From: G965276765 sp965276765
GTDB taxonomy: Bacteria; Actinomycetota; Acidimicrobiia; Acidimicrobiales; Palsa-688
Assembly (NCBI GenBank): GCA_965276765.1
Contig: OZ255627.1
Span: 2,046,001 to 2,110,000, forward strand
Reading direction: 5' to 3'
Length of the DNA stretch: 64,000 nt
This document shows, one piece after another, positions 35,311-44,448 of the stretch (the first letter of the stretch is position 1; each line of letters opens with the position of its first letter). The notes beneath the pieces were generated by a model, which did no database searches, was not told where the DNA came from, and was given only the letters and a program-made list of their open reading frames with translations. The translations under genes and the position numbers were made by a program.

Positions 35311-35835
35311 GTGAATCGAAGAGAGACCCCATCGACGAGCGTCGACATTGACCTTGTCGTCAACGGCGAGGCGCTTACGGCGACCGTGGACCCTCGCGCT
35401 ACGTTGCTCGACACCCTGCGCGAGCACCTCGGCCTGACTGGCGCCAAGAAAGGATGCGACCACGGCCAGTGCGGCAGTTGCACCGTCTTGGCGGACGGGC
35501 GGCGGGTCAATAGCTGCCTTCTGTTTGCGGTCGCCTGCGAGGGCGTGGCGATGACCACCGTCGAGGGCCTGGCGGAAGGAGATCGCCTCCACCCGGTGCA
35601 AGAGGCGTTTCTCCGTCACGACGCCTACCAGTGCGGATACTGCACGCCCGGCCAGGTCTGTTCGGCTGTCGGAATGCTGGCCGAGGTGGCGGACGGCTGG
35701 CCGAGCGCGGTCACCGAAGGAGACGGCATTGGCCCCCTCGGTACGGCCGAGGTGGCCGAACGGATGAGCGGCAACATTTGTCGCTGCGGCGCCTACGCCA
35801 ATCTTGTACCGGCCATCTTGGAGGTGGCCCCGTGA
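35311..35835 (+). CDS. molybdenum hydroxylase, [2Fe-2S] subunit
   Basis: 174 residues. Plant-type ferredoxin cluster: GCDHGQCGSCTVL with a following Cys in NSCLLF; second cluster: CGYCTPGQ and CRCGAY. This is the small subunit of xanthine-dehydrogenase-family enzymes. The GTG at 35311 gives the standard start of VDIDLVVNGEALTATV after a short leader; the frame is open further upstream but reads into hydrolase debris. Its stop overlaps the FAD subunit gene (GTGA). Gene order, small-FAD-large, is that of PaoABC/YagTSR. Confidence 0.92.
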   Translation: MNRRETPSTSVDIDLVVNGEALTATVDPRATLLDTLREHLGLTGAKKGCDHGQCGSCTVLADGRRVNSCLLFAVACEGVAMTTVEGLAEGDRLHPVQEAFLRHDAYQCGYCTPGQVCSAVGMLAEVADGWPSAVTEGDGIGPLGTAEVAERMSGNICRCGAYANLVPAILEVAP

Positions 35836-36827
35836 AGTTGTTCGATTACGTCCGGCCCGCCGACGAGCAGGGCGCGCTTGCGGGGCTCGGCACGGGGGGT
35901 TACGCGCGTTTTCTCGGCGGGGGCACCAACCTGGTCGACCTTATGAAGCTTGGGGTGGAGACGCCCGACGTCCTCGTCGACGTCACTCGGCTGCCCCTCG
36001 GCGACGTCACGTCCACCGCTGACGGCCGTCTGCGGATCGGTGCGACTGTTCGCAACAGCGACCTGGCCGCCGAGACCGCCGTGCGCGCCGGTTACCCGGT
36101 GCTGTCCGAGGCGCTCCTCGCCGGCGCGTCCGGCCAATTACGCAACATGGCCACTGTCGGCGGCAACCTGCTCCAGCGGACCCGTTGCCGTTACTTCCAG
36201 GATGTATCCAAGCCGTGTAACAAGCGGGTGCCGGGATCCGGTTGCCCGGCGGTGGAGGGTGAGCACCACAATCTGGCGGTCCTCGGCTCATCGGACCTGT
36301 GCGTGGCTACCCACCCTTCCGATATGGCGGTCGCCCTTCTGGCTCTCGATGCCGTCGTGCATTACGAGACGTCCGACGGATCCGGGTCTATGCCCGTCGA
36401 CGACTTCTACCGCATCCCCGGCGGCGAGCCGCAGCGCGATACCAACCTGCCGGCCGGGGCTCTGATCACCGCCGTGGAGCTGCCCCCGACGGGAGCTGGT
36501 CAGGCGTCCGTCTACCGCAAGGTCCGCGAGCGTGCTTCGTACGCTTTCGCCGTCGTGTCGGTCGCCGCGGTTATCGAGGTCGAGGACGGGGTCGTCAGCT
36601 CCGCCCGCCTCGCCCTCGGCGGTGTCGCTCACCGTCCTTGGCGGGCTCGACGCGCAGAGGAGCTGCTAGCCAGCGGCCCGGCCGCCCCCGACGCTTTCCG
36701 CCGTGCCATCGACGCCGAGCTCGCCCAGGCCCGCCCGCTGCGCGATAACGCATACAAGGTCGGCCTGGCCCGGGACGTGGCCGTCGGCGTGCTCTGCGAG
36801 CTGACCGGCGCCGAGGAGGCGGTATGA
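35832..36827 (+). CDS. molybdenum hydroxylase, FAD-binding subunit
   Basis: 331 residues with the FAD-binding motif ARFLGGGTNLVDLMKLG and GQLRNMATVGGNLLQRTRC. The segment RCRYFQDV, then CNKRVPGSGCPA, carries cysteines placed like the extra [4Fe-4S] site of PaoB, setting it apart from ordinary xanthine dehydrogenases. It starts by GTGA overlap with the iron-sulfur subunit and ends by ATGA overlap with the large subunit, so the three are translated together. Confidence 0.92.
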   Translation: MKLFDYVRPADEQGALAGLGTGGYARFLGGGTNLVDLMKLGVETPDVLVDVTRLPLGDVTSTADGRLRIGATVRNSDLAAETAVRAGYPVLSEALLAGASGQLRNMATVGGNLLQRTRCRYFQDVSKPCNKRVPGSGCPAVEGEHHNLAVLGSSDLCVATHPSDMAVALLALDAVVHYETSDGSGSMPVDDFYRIPGGEPQRDTNLPAGALITAVELPPTGAGQASVYRKVRERASYAFAVVSVAAVIEVEDGVVSSARLALGGVAHRPWRARRAEELLASGPAAPDAFRRAIDAELAQARPLRDNAYKVGLARDVAVGVLCELTGAEEAV

Positions 36828-38914
36828 CGACCACGACCGAAAGGGCCGTCGGGGCGAATCTGTCCCGTATCGAGGGACCGGAGAAGGTCACCGGCGCTGC
36901 CACCTACGCCTTCGAGTACGCCCACGACGACACCGCCTACCTGTGGCTGGTCCAGTCATCCGTCGCCAAGGGACGGGTGCGGGGTGTAGAGACCGCCGAC
37001 GCCTTCGCCGAGCCGGGTGTCCTGGCCATCTTCACCCACGAGAACGCCCCGAGCCTCGAGGAGGGCGACGACCCGGAGCTGGCCGTCCTGCAGTCCGACC
37101 GGGTCGCCTACCACGGCCAGATCGTTGCGATCGTCGCGGCCGAGTCGATCGAATCGGCCCGGGAGGCGGCGCGGCTCGTCACCGTCGACATGGACGAGGA
37201 GGCCCACGACAGCGAGCTGCGCGTCGATCACCCCGGCCTGTACGCCCCTGAGAAGGTCAACCCCGCCTTCCCCACCGACACCGCCGATGGGGACGTCGAC
37301 GCCACCCTGGCCGGTGCCACCTTCACTGTCGACGAGACCTACCGGACGCCCGCCCTGCACAACAACCCGATGGAACCCCACGCCACCGTCGCCGTGTGGG
37401 ACGGTGACCGGCTCACTGTGGAGGATTCCAACCAGGGGGCGAGCGTGGTGGCCACGACGCTCGCCACCATCTTCGGACTCGACGGCCCCGACGCTGTCCA
37501 TGTCGTCTCCCCCCACGTCGGCGGAGGCTTCGGCTCCAAGGGCACGCCCCGACCGGTCGTGGTCGCTGCCTCCATGGCTGCTCGTGCCCTCGGTCGGCCG
37601 GCCAAGCTGGCGGCAACCCGCCAGCAGATGTTCGCCTTCGTCGGGTACCGCACCCCGACCATCCAGCGGGTCCGCTTGGGCGCGGATGCCGACGTCCGCC
37701 TCGTCGGCCTCTCCCACGAGGTGGTGGAGCAGACCTCGACGATCCGGGAGTTCGCCGAGCAGACAGCGGTCGCCAGCCGACTGATGTACGCGTCTAAAAC
37801 CCGCCGTACGACCCACCGGCTGGCCCGCCTCGACGTGCCCACACCCTCGTGGATGCGCGCCCCTGGGGAGATGCCCGGAATGTTTGCCTTGGAGTCAGCC
37901 ATGGACGAACTGGCCCTCGCCGCCAGCATCGACCCCATCGAGCTGCGCATCCGCAACGAGCCGGCCCGAGATCCAGACACCGGGCATGCGTGGAGCAGCC
38001 GCAATCTCGTCGCCTGCCTACGTGAGGGGTCCCGCCGTTTCGGCTGGGACGCCACCTCCGCTGGTTTCGGGCGCCGAGACGGCGACTGGCTGATCGGGGC
38101 CGGTGTGACCTCGTCGACCTACCCGGCCATGGTGTCGCCGTCGTCGGCCCGGGCCACCCTTGCCGCCGACAACACGGTCGACGTGGAGCTTGCCGCCGTC
38201 GACATCGGGACCGGCGCCCGCACCGCCCTCACCCAGATCGCCGCCGATGCCCTCGGGCTCGGCACCCACGACGTTCGCCTCCATCTCGGGGACAGCAGCC
38301 TGCCGGCTGCGTCCCTGGCCGGCGGGTCGATGGGCACAGCGTCTTGGGGATGGGCGGTCACCAAGGCGTGTCGGCAGCTAGCCGAAGCCCGGCGGAGCGG
38401 CGCCGGCGACCGCGACGCCGCCGGCCGCCTCTCGGCCGAGGTCGACACCTCCGACGACATCGACGCCCGGGCTGAGCTGGCCCGCCACGCCTTCGGTGCC
38501 CAGTTCGCGGAGGTGGCCGTAGACCCCCGGTCGGGTGAGGTCAGAGTCCGGCGGCTGGTCGGCGTGTTCGCAGCGGGCAAGATCGTCAACCCGGTTACGG
38601 CCCGCTCGCAGTTCATAGGTGGAATGACCATGGGGCTAGGCAGCGCCCTCTTGGAGCAAAGCCCGATGGACCACCGCTTCGGCAACTTCGTCAACCAGGA
38701 CCTGGCCGACTATCACGTGGCCAGCTATGCCGACATGCCCGCCTTCGACGTGTCGTGGATCGACGAAGACGACCCGGAGCTCAACCCCGTCGGCACCAAG
38801 GGCATCGGCGAGATCGGCATCGTCGGCACCGCCGCGGCTATCGCCAACGCCGTCCACCGGGCCACCGGCGTTCGCGTCCGGGACCTGCCCATCACCCCAT
38901 CCAAGCTCCGCTGA
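36824..38914 (+). CDS. molybdenum hydroxylase, Mo-cofactor catalytic subunit
   Basis: 696 residues of the aldehyde oxidase/xanthine dehydrogenase large-subunit family, length close to PaoC. Visible are HNNPMEPHATVAVW, the glycine loop SPHVGGGFGSKG, the cofactor section GGSMGTASWGWA, and the catalytic Glu663 in GTKGIGEIGIVG. PaoABC-type enzymes oxidise aldehydes, often aromatic, to acids. Here the nearby phospho-lyase-like and CoA-ligase genes fit an aldehyde-to-acid step. No Mo-cofactor chaperone gene (xdhC-like) is seen in the window. Confidence 0.92.
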   Translation: MTTTTERAVGANLSRIEGPEKVTGAATYAFEYAHDDTAYLWLVQSSVAKGRVRGVETADAFAEPGVLAIFTHENAPSLEEGDDPELAVLQSDRVAYHGQIVAIVAAESIESAREAARLVTVDMDEEAHDSELRVDHPGLYAPEKVNPAFPTDTADGDVDATLAGATFTVDETYRTPALHNNPMEPHATVAVWDGDRLTVEDSNQGASVVATTLATIFGLDGPDAVHVVSPHVGGGFGSKGTPRPVVVAASMAARALGRPAKLAATRQQMFAFVGYRTPTIQRVRLGADADVRLVGLSHEVVEQTSTIREFAEQTAVASRLMYASKTRRTTHRLARLDVPTPSWMRAPGEMPGMFALESAMDELALAASIDPIELRIRNEPARDPDTGHAWSSRNLVACLREGSRRFGWDATSAGFGRRDGDWLIGAGVTSSTYPAMVSPSSARATLAADNTVDVELAAVDIGTGARTALTQIAADALGLGTHDVRLHLGDSSLPAASLAGGSMGTASWGWAVTKACRQLAEARRSGAGDRDAAGRLSAEVDTSDDIDARAELARHAFGAQFAEVAVDPRSGEVRVRRLVGVFAAGKIVNPVTARSQFIGGMTMGLGSALLEQSPMDHRFGNFVNQDLADYHVASYADMPAFDVSWIDEDDPELNPVGTKGIGEIGIVGTAAAIANAVHRATGVRVRDLPITPSKLR

Positions 38915-39035
38915 CCGCCGAGGACCGACCCCGCCAGGTCCCCGCCAACGGCCCGGTCATTGAACTGCCAGGCTATGGAGGGTGATGTTCACCTACGAGG
39001 CCCTTGACTTCCTACAAGACGGCTACCCCTAACGG
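38915..39035. other. start of a gene-debris region (to 40060)
   Basis: From here to 40060 no intact gene is found. The recognisable remnants are listed separately; the remainder has no pattern I can assign. Confidence 0.4.
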
Positions 39036-39330
39036 GCGGTCAGAATCTGGCCCGCACAGCTCCCCTCGCCGGGCGGAGGTCGTGGCGGCCACGTAGATGA
39101 GGCCCCCGAGATCTTGATGGTCCGTGGCGCAAGCTTCGAGGAGCGTCTCAGCTCCTGTTGGGGGGCGCATGGATCTCCCGGGCGCGGACCGAGGGGGGAG
39201 GATCGCAGGACGGGATTGACGTCGATCCACCCCCACCGGTCGCCCTGGTTGAAGGAGGCGGACAGGATGGCGTGGCTCTTGCGGATGCTGGGCGTGCTCA
39301 GCCCGGTGCGGGCGAGCTGGCTTTCCCGAC
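39036..39330 (-). pseudogene. tyrosine-recombinase (phage integrase) remnant
   Basis: One minus frame reads LSTPSIRKSHAILSASFNQG and RWGWIDVNPV, the core-binding end of an integrase; after a frameshift another frame reads DLGGLIYVAATTSARRGELCG, the start of the catalytic domain with its first Arg. The rest of the catalytic domain (HxxR and Tyr) is missing. It indicates an old integration next to the molybdenum hydroxylase operon. Confidence 0.65.
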
Positions 39331-39539
39331 TCGACGGTGCCGCCGAGGCTTGGCGAGCAACATCAATGCCATCGTGCTAATGACCAAGACCTGTCGGCTT
39401 GTTCGTCAATGACCCCATCCCCTTAGCGATCAGCCGAGAGACGGGCCTTTGGGATGAGGTGGGCGCCCCGAGAGAGGACGCCCTGTCGAATCCGATTCGT
39501 CCAGAATGGAACGGCCGTGAAGTCTAGAGTAATGGCTTG

Positions 39540-39850
39540 ATGCGTTCATCTCGAATGCAGCGCCATAACCTTCGAAGCAAAGGAATCCAGGGACGTGGTC
39601 ATGGACAACCCCCTTCGGATTCTCGGTCGTACCCGAGGTGTACAGCAGCGAGCCATAGTCCTCCGGTAGGCCCTCGGCAGGGGGCGGGCTGCAGCCTCAA
39701 GCAGGGAGACGAGGCCGCGGCCGTCCCTTTCGGAGTTGTTGAGCCACACGAAAATCCGGCCAGGTAACCTGGCGAACAGCGCTTTTGCTGTCTGTGCGCC
39801 AACTGTCGTGGAGAAACACGAATCGCGGGCGAGCCGACATGAAGATCGGC
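39540..39850 (-). pseudogene. AMP-dependent acyl-CoA ligase remnant
   Basis: A minus frame around 39600-39670 reads EGLPEDYGSLLYTSGTTENP then KGVVH, the P-loop signature of AMP-forming ligases. The preceding part, in another frame, reads TAKALFARLPGRIFVWL, as found before that motif in the family. Both ends are missing. An intact family member lies at 42630-44168, but this piece is not an obvious copy of it. Confidence 0.6.
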
Positions 39851-40060
39851 TTGGCGTCGGCGGCCCTGAAGTCGGGTTTGCTACGCTCGCATTAGCCGAT
39901 CCGATCAGACTCCCCAGCTCCAAATCGGTCGCCCTCGCCGCTGCGTTTGGTGTCGGGGTTGTCGTGGTTATGGAGCAGGCCGGCATCCTCGCAGCGGCGG
40001 ACCATGGTCCTCCCCTGGAGTGAGCTTCGTGGCCATCCGACTCGACAGTAGTATGAAGTG

Positions 40061-41344
40061 ATGAACGTTGGAGCACTTCGCGAGCGTCGCGACCTCATAT
40101 TTGGCACCGGCACGGCGCTGTTCTACAACGAACCGCTGGAGATCGTGCGCGGAGATGGCGTGTACCTGTTTGACGCGGCCGGCAAGCGGTATCTCGACAT
40201 GTACAACAACGTGCCGTGTGTGGGGCACGCCAACCCGCACGTCGTCGAGGCCATGGCCCGCCAGCAGGCGACCGTCAATGTCCACAGCCGCTACCTGCAC
40301 GAGGGCGTCATCGAGTTCGCCGAGCGCCTGGTCTCCCTGCACGGCGCCGGCATCGAGAGTGTCGTGTTCAGCTGCAGCGGCACCGAAGCGAACGAGGTGG
40401 CGTTGCAGCTGGCCCGGGCCGTCACTGGCAAGCGCGGCATCGTGTGCAGCAACGCCACCTACCATGGCAACAGCGAGACCGTCCTCCAGCTGACCCGTGC
40501 CGGCGCCAAGCCCTCGGCGTACCCGGACATCCGGACGATCCCGTTTCCCGAGAAATACCGTCCCATCGAGGCCGGCCTCGACGATGTCGCCCTAGCGGAC
40601 GCGTACTTGTCCCGCCTCAGCGATGCCATCGACAGTCTCGAGGGCGAACATGTTGGGTTCGCCGCGGTGTTGTTCTGCCCGATCTTCGCCAACGAAGGTC
40701 TGCCCGATCTTCCCAACGGGTTCATGGCACGCGCTTCTGACATGGTCCACGCTGCCGGCGGACTGGTGATCGCCGACGAGGTGCAGGCCGGCTATGGCCG
40801 GTCGGGACACTGGTGGGGTTACCAGGAAACAGGATTGGAACCTGACGTCGTGGTCACCGGAAAGCCCATGGGTAACGGCCTGCCGTTGGCGGCCACCGTC
40901 GCCAGCAAGCCGATGGTGGACAGGTTTCGTGGGGTCACACACTATTTCAACACCTGCGCCTCCAGCCCGTTGCAGGCCGCGGTCGGAATGGCCGTGCTCG
41001 ACGTCATCGAGAACGAAGGGCTGGTCAAGAGGTCGGCTGAGGTTGGGGACGGGCTGAAGGATGCACTGGCCGAACGCATGGCAAAACACGACTGGATCGG
41101 CGATGTGCGGGGGCACGGGCTGTTCCTCGGCGTCGAGTTGGTCACCGACACAGCTAGCAGGGAGCCCGACCGCGAGCGAGCTCTAGATTTCGTCAACCGT
41201 CTAAAGGACAAGGGAGTCCTCACCGCTAACGCTGGTGCGCATGGCAATGTCATCAAGATTCGTCCACCGCTCATCCTCACCATGGCTCAATCGTATGAGT
41301 TCCTTGAGGCTTTCGACGACGTAGTCGCCGACATCGATGGATAG
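40061..41344 (+). CDS. class III PLP enzyme (aminotransferase or ammonia-phospho-lyase type)
   Basis: 427 residues of the class III aminotransferase fold: YLDMYNNVPCVGHANP, SCSGTEANEVALQLAR, Asp in LVIADEVQAGYGRSG and the PLP Lys268 in VVVTGKPMGNGLP. Length and start (ATG at 40061) are normal. Within this fold, phosphoethanolamine and 5-phosphohydroxylysine phospho-lyases (ETNPPL/PHYKPL) sit next to or are fused with APH-type kinases. The adjacent kinase gene overlaps this one, so a phospho-lyase role is favoured over a plain transaminase; substrate not determined. Confidence 0.85.
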   Translation: MNVGALRERRDLIFGTGTALFYNEPLEIVRGDGVYLFDAAGKRYLDMYNNVPCVGHANPHVVEAMARQQATVNVHSRYLHEGVIEFAERLVSLHGAGIESVVFSCSGTEANEVALQLARAVTGKRGIVCSNATYHGNSETVLQLTRAGAKPSAYPDIRTIPFPEKYRPIEAGLDDVALADAYLSRLSDAIDSLEGEHVGFAAVLFCPIFANEGLPDLPNGFMARASDMVHAAGGLVIADEVQAGYGRSGHWWGYQETGLEPDVVVTGKPMGNGLPLAATVASKPMVDRFRGVTHYFNTCASSPLQAAVGMAVLDVIENEGLVKRSAEVGDGLKDALAERMAKHDWIGDVRGHGLFLGVELVTDTASREPDRERALDFVNRLKDKGVLTANAGAHGNVIKIRPPLILTMAQSYEFLEAFDDVVADIDG

Positions 41345-42365
41345 AGTTGCGGCGGAGCGTGCCTACATGCCGGCCGCGTTCGAGGTGTTGGAGAAGTTCC
41401 CGATCAGGGCCGAGCGGCTTTGCTTGGTAGCGATGGCCGAGAACGTTACCTTCCGGGTGACCGGTGGGCGCGACGGAGCGTCCTATGTGCTGCGCCTGCA
41501 CCGCCCCGGCTACCACGACATTGCGGAACTCAACTCCGAACGGGTGTGGGTGCGGGCGTTGGCCGAGACGGGAATTGCGGTGCCGTTATCGATACCGGCG
41601 ACGTCAGGCCAAGACTACGTGACAGTGTCCATTCCCGCCACCGGTGAGATCCGCCACGCGGGGCTGACCCAGTGGATCGAAGGCCGGGTTGTGGCCGAGA
41701 TTGAGCACACGGCGGGAACGCGCTGGCTAGAGCCATACTTCGCTCAGCTCGGGACGATCATGGCATCCATGCACAACCAGGCCAGTACTTGGTTGGTGCC
41801 GGTCCCATTCAGGCGACACGCTTTCGATGCCGACGGCCTTATGGGCGAGGCTCCGTTCTGGGGACGATTCTGGGAGCATGAGGCCCTCACGGCTAAGGAG
41901 CGGCGGACCCTTCTCGACATCCGGGAGCGAATTTACGGAACGCTGGACCACTACGGTCGCGATCCGACGACGTTCAGTATGATCCACGCGGACCTCCATC
42001 TTGACAACCTCGTCGTCAATGGCCACCGTCTCACGGTCATCGACTTCGACGACGCCGGATTCGGCTGGCACCAGTACGACATTGCGGTCGCCCTTTACCA
42101 CTCGTACCCCGGGGGCCGGGCGGATGCCGGTGATGCGGCGGGCAACCGCGCACGCGTCGAACGCGCCTTCCTCGACAGCTACCGGGCGGCGCGGCCAATC
42201 ACCGAGGAGGCGTTAGCCCTAATTCCGATGTTCCGGCTCATCCGCGGAATGGCGATCATCGGATGGAAACACCAGCGGCCCGAGGTCCAATGGCCGACCG
42301 GCACGTTCGACAGAATCAAGGCCGGCGTGATGGCAGGGTGCTCGGCGTTTGAGCCACCATGTTGA
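41337..42365 (+). CDS. APH-fold small-molecule kinase (hydroxylysine kinase-like)
   Basis: 342 residues of the aminoglycoside/choline kinase fold. The catalytic loop reads MIHADLHLDNLVVNGHRL with the catalytic Asp and the metal Asn; the metal Asp follows in VIDFDDAGFGWHQYD. The N-lobe has ENVTFRVTG and YVLRLHRPGYH. The gene overlaps the PLP enzyme by 8 bases. In animals and bacteria, similar kinases phosphorylate 5-hydroxylysine or related amino alcohols to feed a PLP phospho-lyase. Homoserine or choline kinase activity is an alternative reading. Confidence 0.83.
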   Translation: MDRVAAERAYMPAAFEVLEKFPIRAERLCLVAMAENVTFRVTGGRDGASYVLRLHRPGYHDIAELNSERVWVRALAETGIAVPLSIPATSGQDYVTVSIPATGEIRHAGLTQWIEGRVVAEIEHTAGTRWLEPYFAQLGTIMASMHNQASTWLVPVPFRRHAFDADGLMGEAPFWGRFWEHEALTAKERRTLLDIRERIYGTLDHYGRDPTTFSMIHADLHLDNLVVNGHRLTVIDFDDAGFGWHQYDIAVALYHSYPGGRADAGDAAGNRARVERAFLDSYRAARPITEEALALIPMFRLIRGMAIIGWKHQRPEVQWPTGTFDRIKAGVMAGCSAFEPPC

Positions 42366-42411
42366 TTGTGATCGTGGAGACACCAACGTGGAGAGGTTCC
42401 ACGCGAGACAG

Positions 42412-42615
42412 CTACCTCGGCTCCGGTGACCTGGGTACGAGAATCCGCTCCATCTTTTCCACGACCGAGTCCGACGTGGCGGCCTCCGCCGACGCCCCAA
42501 AGGCGACCTGGCCGTCCACGCTCATGGCGACAAGTACCTGGGGCCAGTCAAACGCATGTGCTTCGGCGCTGGCGCGTCATTCCGCAAGCGAGTTGAAGAT
42601 GGAGACGACGTTCCA
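42412..42615 (-). pseudogene. possible frameshifted remnant on the minus strand
   Basis: Minus frames read TWNVVSIFNSLAE then, after a one-base shift, AEAHAFDWPQVLVAMSVDG and a polar end with TAG at 42412. The composition is protein-like, but I recognise no family, and it lies between two plus-strand genes. It could be chance. Confidence 0.25.
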
Positions 42616-42629
42616 CGTTTAGGAGAGAT

Positions 42630-44168
42630 ATGAAGGCATCGATTGTAAAGGCCGGGCGGAGCGGTGCACTTGAGGTATTTGACATGTGCGGTGTCGAGCG
42701 CAGCGACGACGGCATCCTGCGCTACGTCGACCGGCCAGCTTCACTGGTTGCCATGCTGCGCGCTACCGTCGAGGGTGATCCCGTTGCGGAGGCACTCGTC
42801 GAGTTGGGAGGCGAGCGTCTCAGCTACCAGGAACTCTGGGACCGATCGGCGCGCGTGGCCGGCGGATTGCGTGCCGCCGGCGTGGCTCGTGGCGACCGGG
42901 TAGCCATCCGCCTCCCAAACGGCATTGCTTGGTGTCTCGCCTTCTTCGGGTCGCAAATGGCGGGTGCTGTGGTAGTCCCAGTAAATACCAGGTTCTTGGC
43001 TGCCGAGATCGAGTACGTAATCTTGGACTCCGGCGCCGCCTACGTCTTCGAACCTGACCGCCCTCTCCCGGACGCCGATCCTGTCGCCCCGGAGGAGCTC
43101 GGCCTGGCCGATCTGGCTGCGATCTTCTACACGAGCGGCACGACCGGCGTTCCCAAGGGTGCGATGACCACCCACGAGAATTTCCTTTCCAACACTGAGA
43201 CCTGCCGGCGGGTCATGCACCTTGAGCGGCACCAGACGATCCGCAACCTCGTGTCTGTGCCGCTCTTCCACGTTACGGGCTGTAATAGCCAACTGCTTCT
43301 CACTACTGAGATCGGCGGCACGACGATCATCATGCCGACCTTCGAGGTTCAAGCCTTTCTCTCGGCCATAGTGGACGAGCAGATCGACGTCCTCACCTCG
43401 GTGCCCGCCATCTACTGGTTGGCCATCTGCCAGGACAACTTCCCCGAGGTGGACGTCGCAGCGGTGCGGTGGGTCACCTACGGCGGCGCGCCGACTCCCC
43501 CTGAGCTCGTGGCCCGCATCGGCGATGCGTTTCCCAATGCTCGCCTCGGCAATGGTTTCGGCCTCACGGAGACGTCATCGATTTCCACCTTTCTCCCTCA
43601 CGAGTACTGCAAGACCTATCCTCACACCGTCGGGATGTGCGCCCCCGTCGTCGAGGTCGACCTGGACGACCCCGATGCCGACGGTGTCGGTGAGTTACTT
43701 CTCCGCGGTCCTAACGTCGTCGAGGGCTACTGGGCCAAGCCGGACGCCACCGCCGCCTCGCTCGTTGACGGTTGGCTCCACTCCGGCGACCTGGCCCGCG
43801 TCGACGACGACGGCTTTGTACAGATCGTCGACCGTATGAAGGACATGATCAACAGGGGTGGCGAGAATGTCTACTGTGTCGAAGTCGAGAATGCCCTAGC
43901 CGAACACGAGGGGATCGCCGAGGTGGCTGTCGTCGGCGTTCCCGATAAGATGATGGGTGAGAAAGTTGGGGCTATCGTCGTCCTCCGTCCCAAGATGAGC
44001 ACGATATCATCCGACGAGATCGTCTCGTTTGCCCGTGAGCGGATCGCCGGGTTCAAGGTTCCGCAATACATCGTGCTCCGCGCGGAACCGCTTCCCCGCA
44101 ACGCCGGCGGAAAGGTCCTCAAGGCCAACCTCCGCGACCAGATCGACTGGGGCAGCGGCCTCTGGTAA
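42630..44168 (+). CDS. AMP-forming acyl-CoA synthetase
   Basis: 512 residues with all family motifs: P-loop IFYTSGTTGVPKGAMTTHEN, GNGFGLTETSS, the adenosine/hinge region DGWLHSGDLARVDDDG and RMKDMINRGGENVY, and the C-terminal catalytic Lys in LPRNAGGKVLKANLR. It activates a carboxylic acid to its CoA ester. Start ATG at 42630, with AGGAGA just before it. It follows the PLP enzyme and kinase on the same strand after 264 bases, and a permease converges on it. A short- to medium-chain or aromatic acid is the likely substrate. Confidence 0.92.
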   Translation: MKASIVKAGRSGALEVFDMCGVERSDDGILRYVDRPASLVAMLRATVEGDPVAEALVELGGERLSYQELWDRSARVAGGLRAAGVARGDRVAIRLPNGIAWCLAFFGSQMAGAVVVPVNTRFLAAEIEYVILDSGAAYVFEPDRPLPDADPVAPEELGLADLAAIFYTSGTTGVPKGAMTTHENFLSNTETCRRVMHLERHQTIRNLVSVPLFHVTGCNSQLLLTTEIGGTTIIMPTFEVQAFLSAIVDEQIDVLTSVPAIYWLAICQDNFPEVDVAAVRWVTYGGAPTPPELVARIGDAFPNARLGNGFGLTETSSISTFLPHEYCKTYPHTVGMCAPVVEVDLDDPDADGVGELLLRGPNVVEGYWAKPDATAASLVDGWLHSGDLARVDDDGFVQIVDRMKDMINRGGENVYCVEVENALAEHEGIAEVAVVGVPDKMMGEKVGAIVVLRPKMSTISSDEIVSFARERIAGFKVPQYIVLRAEPLPRNAGGKVLKANLRDQIDWGSGLW

Positions 44169-44448
44169 CCAAGCGGGCGCCTCTGATGCGGCGGTCGCCA
44201 CTGATGCGACCTCCTACTGAGATCCACATCGCAGTCCGCTGACGGCACGAAGGTCCCAGTCCGCTCGTGGTGGAGCCTAACGGGACGTCGCCCAGCCCGA
44301 CAAGTCATGTGTGGTGATGCTGCTGGAGCCGGTGGTGGCTCCGGAAGCTGGGCAAAGCGTGACCAATCAAGGCCGCGCGGTATTTGCGCTGATGTTAACA
44401 CTCGTGCATCTTTATCAAAGGCGAACACTCGAAACGCTTACGGCCTCA

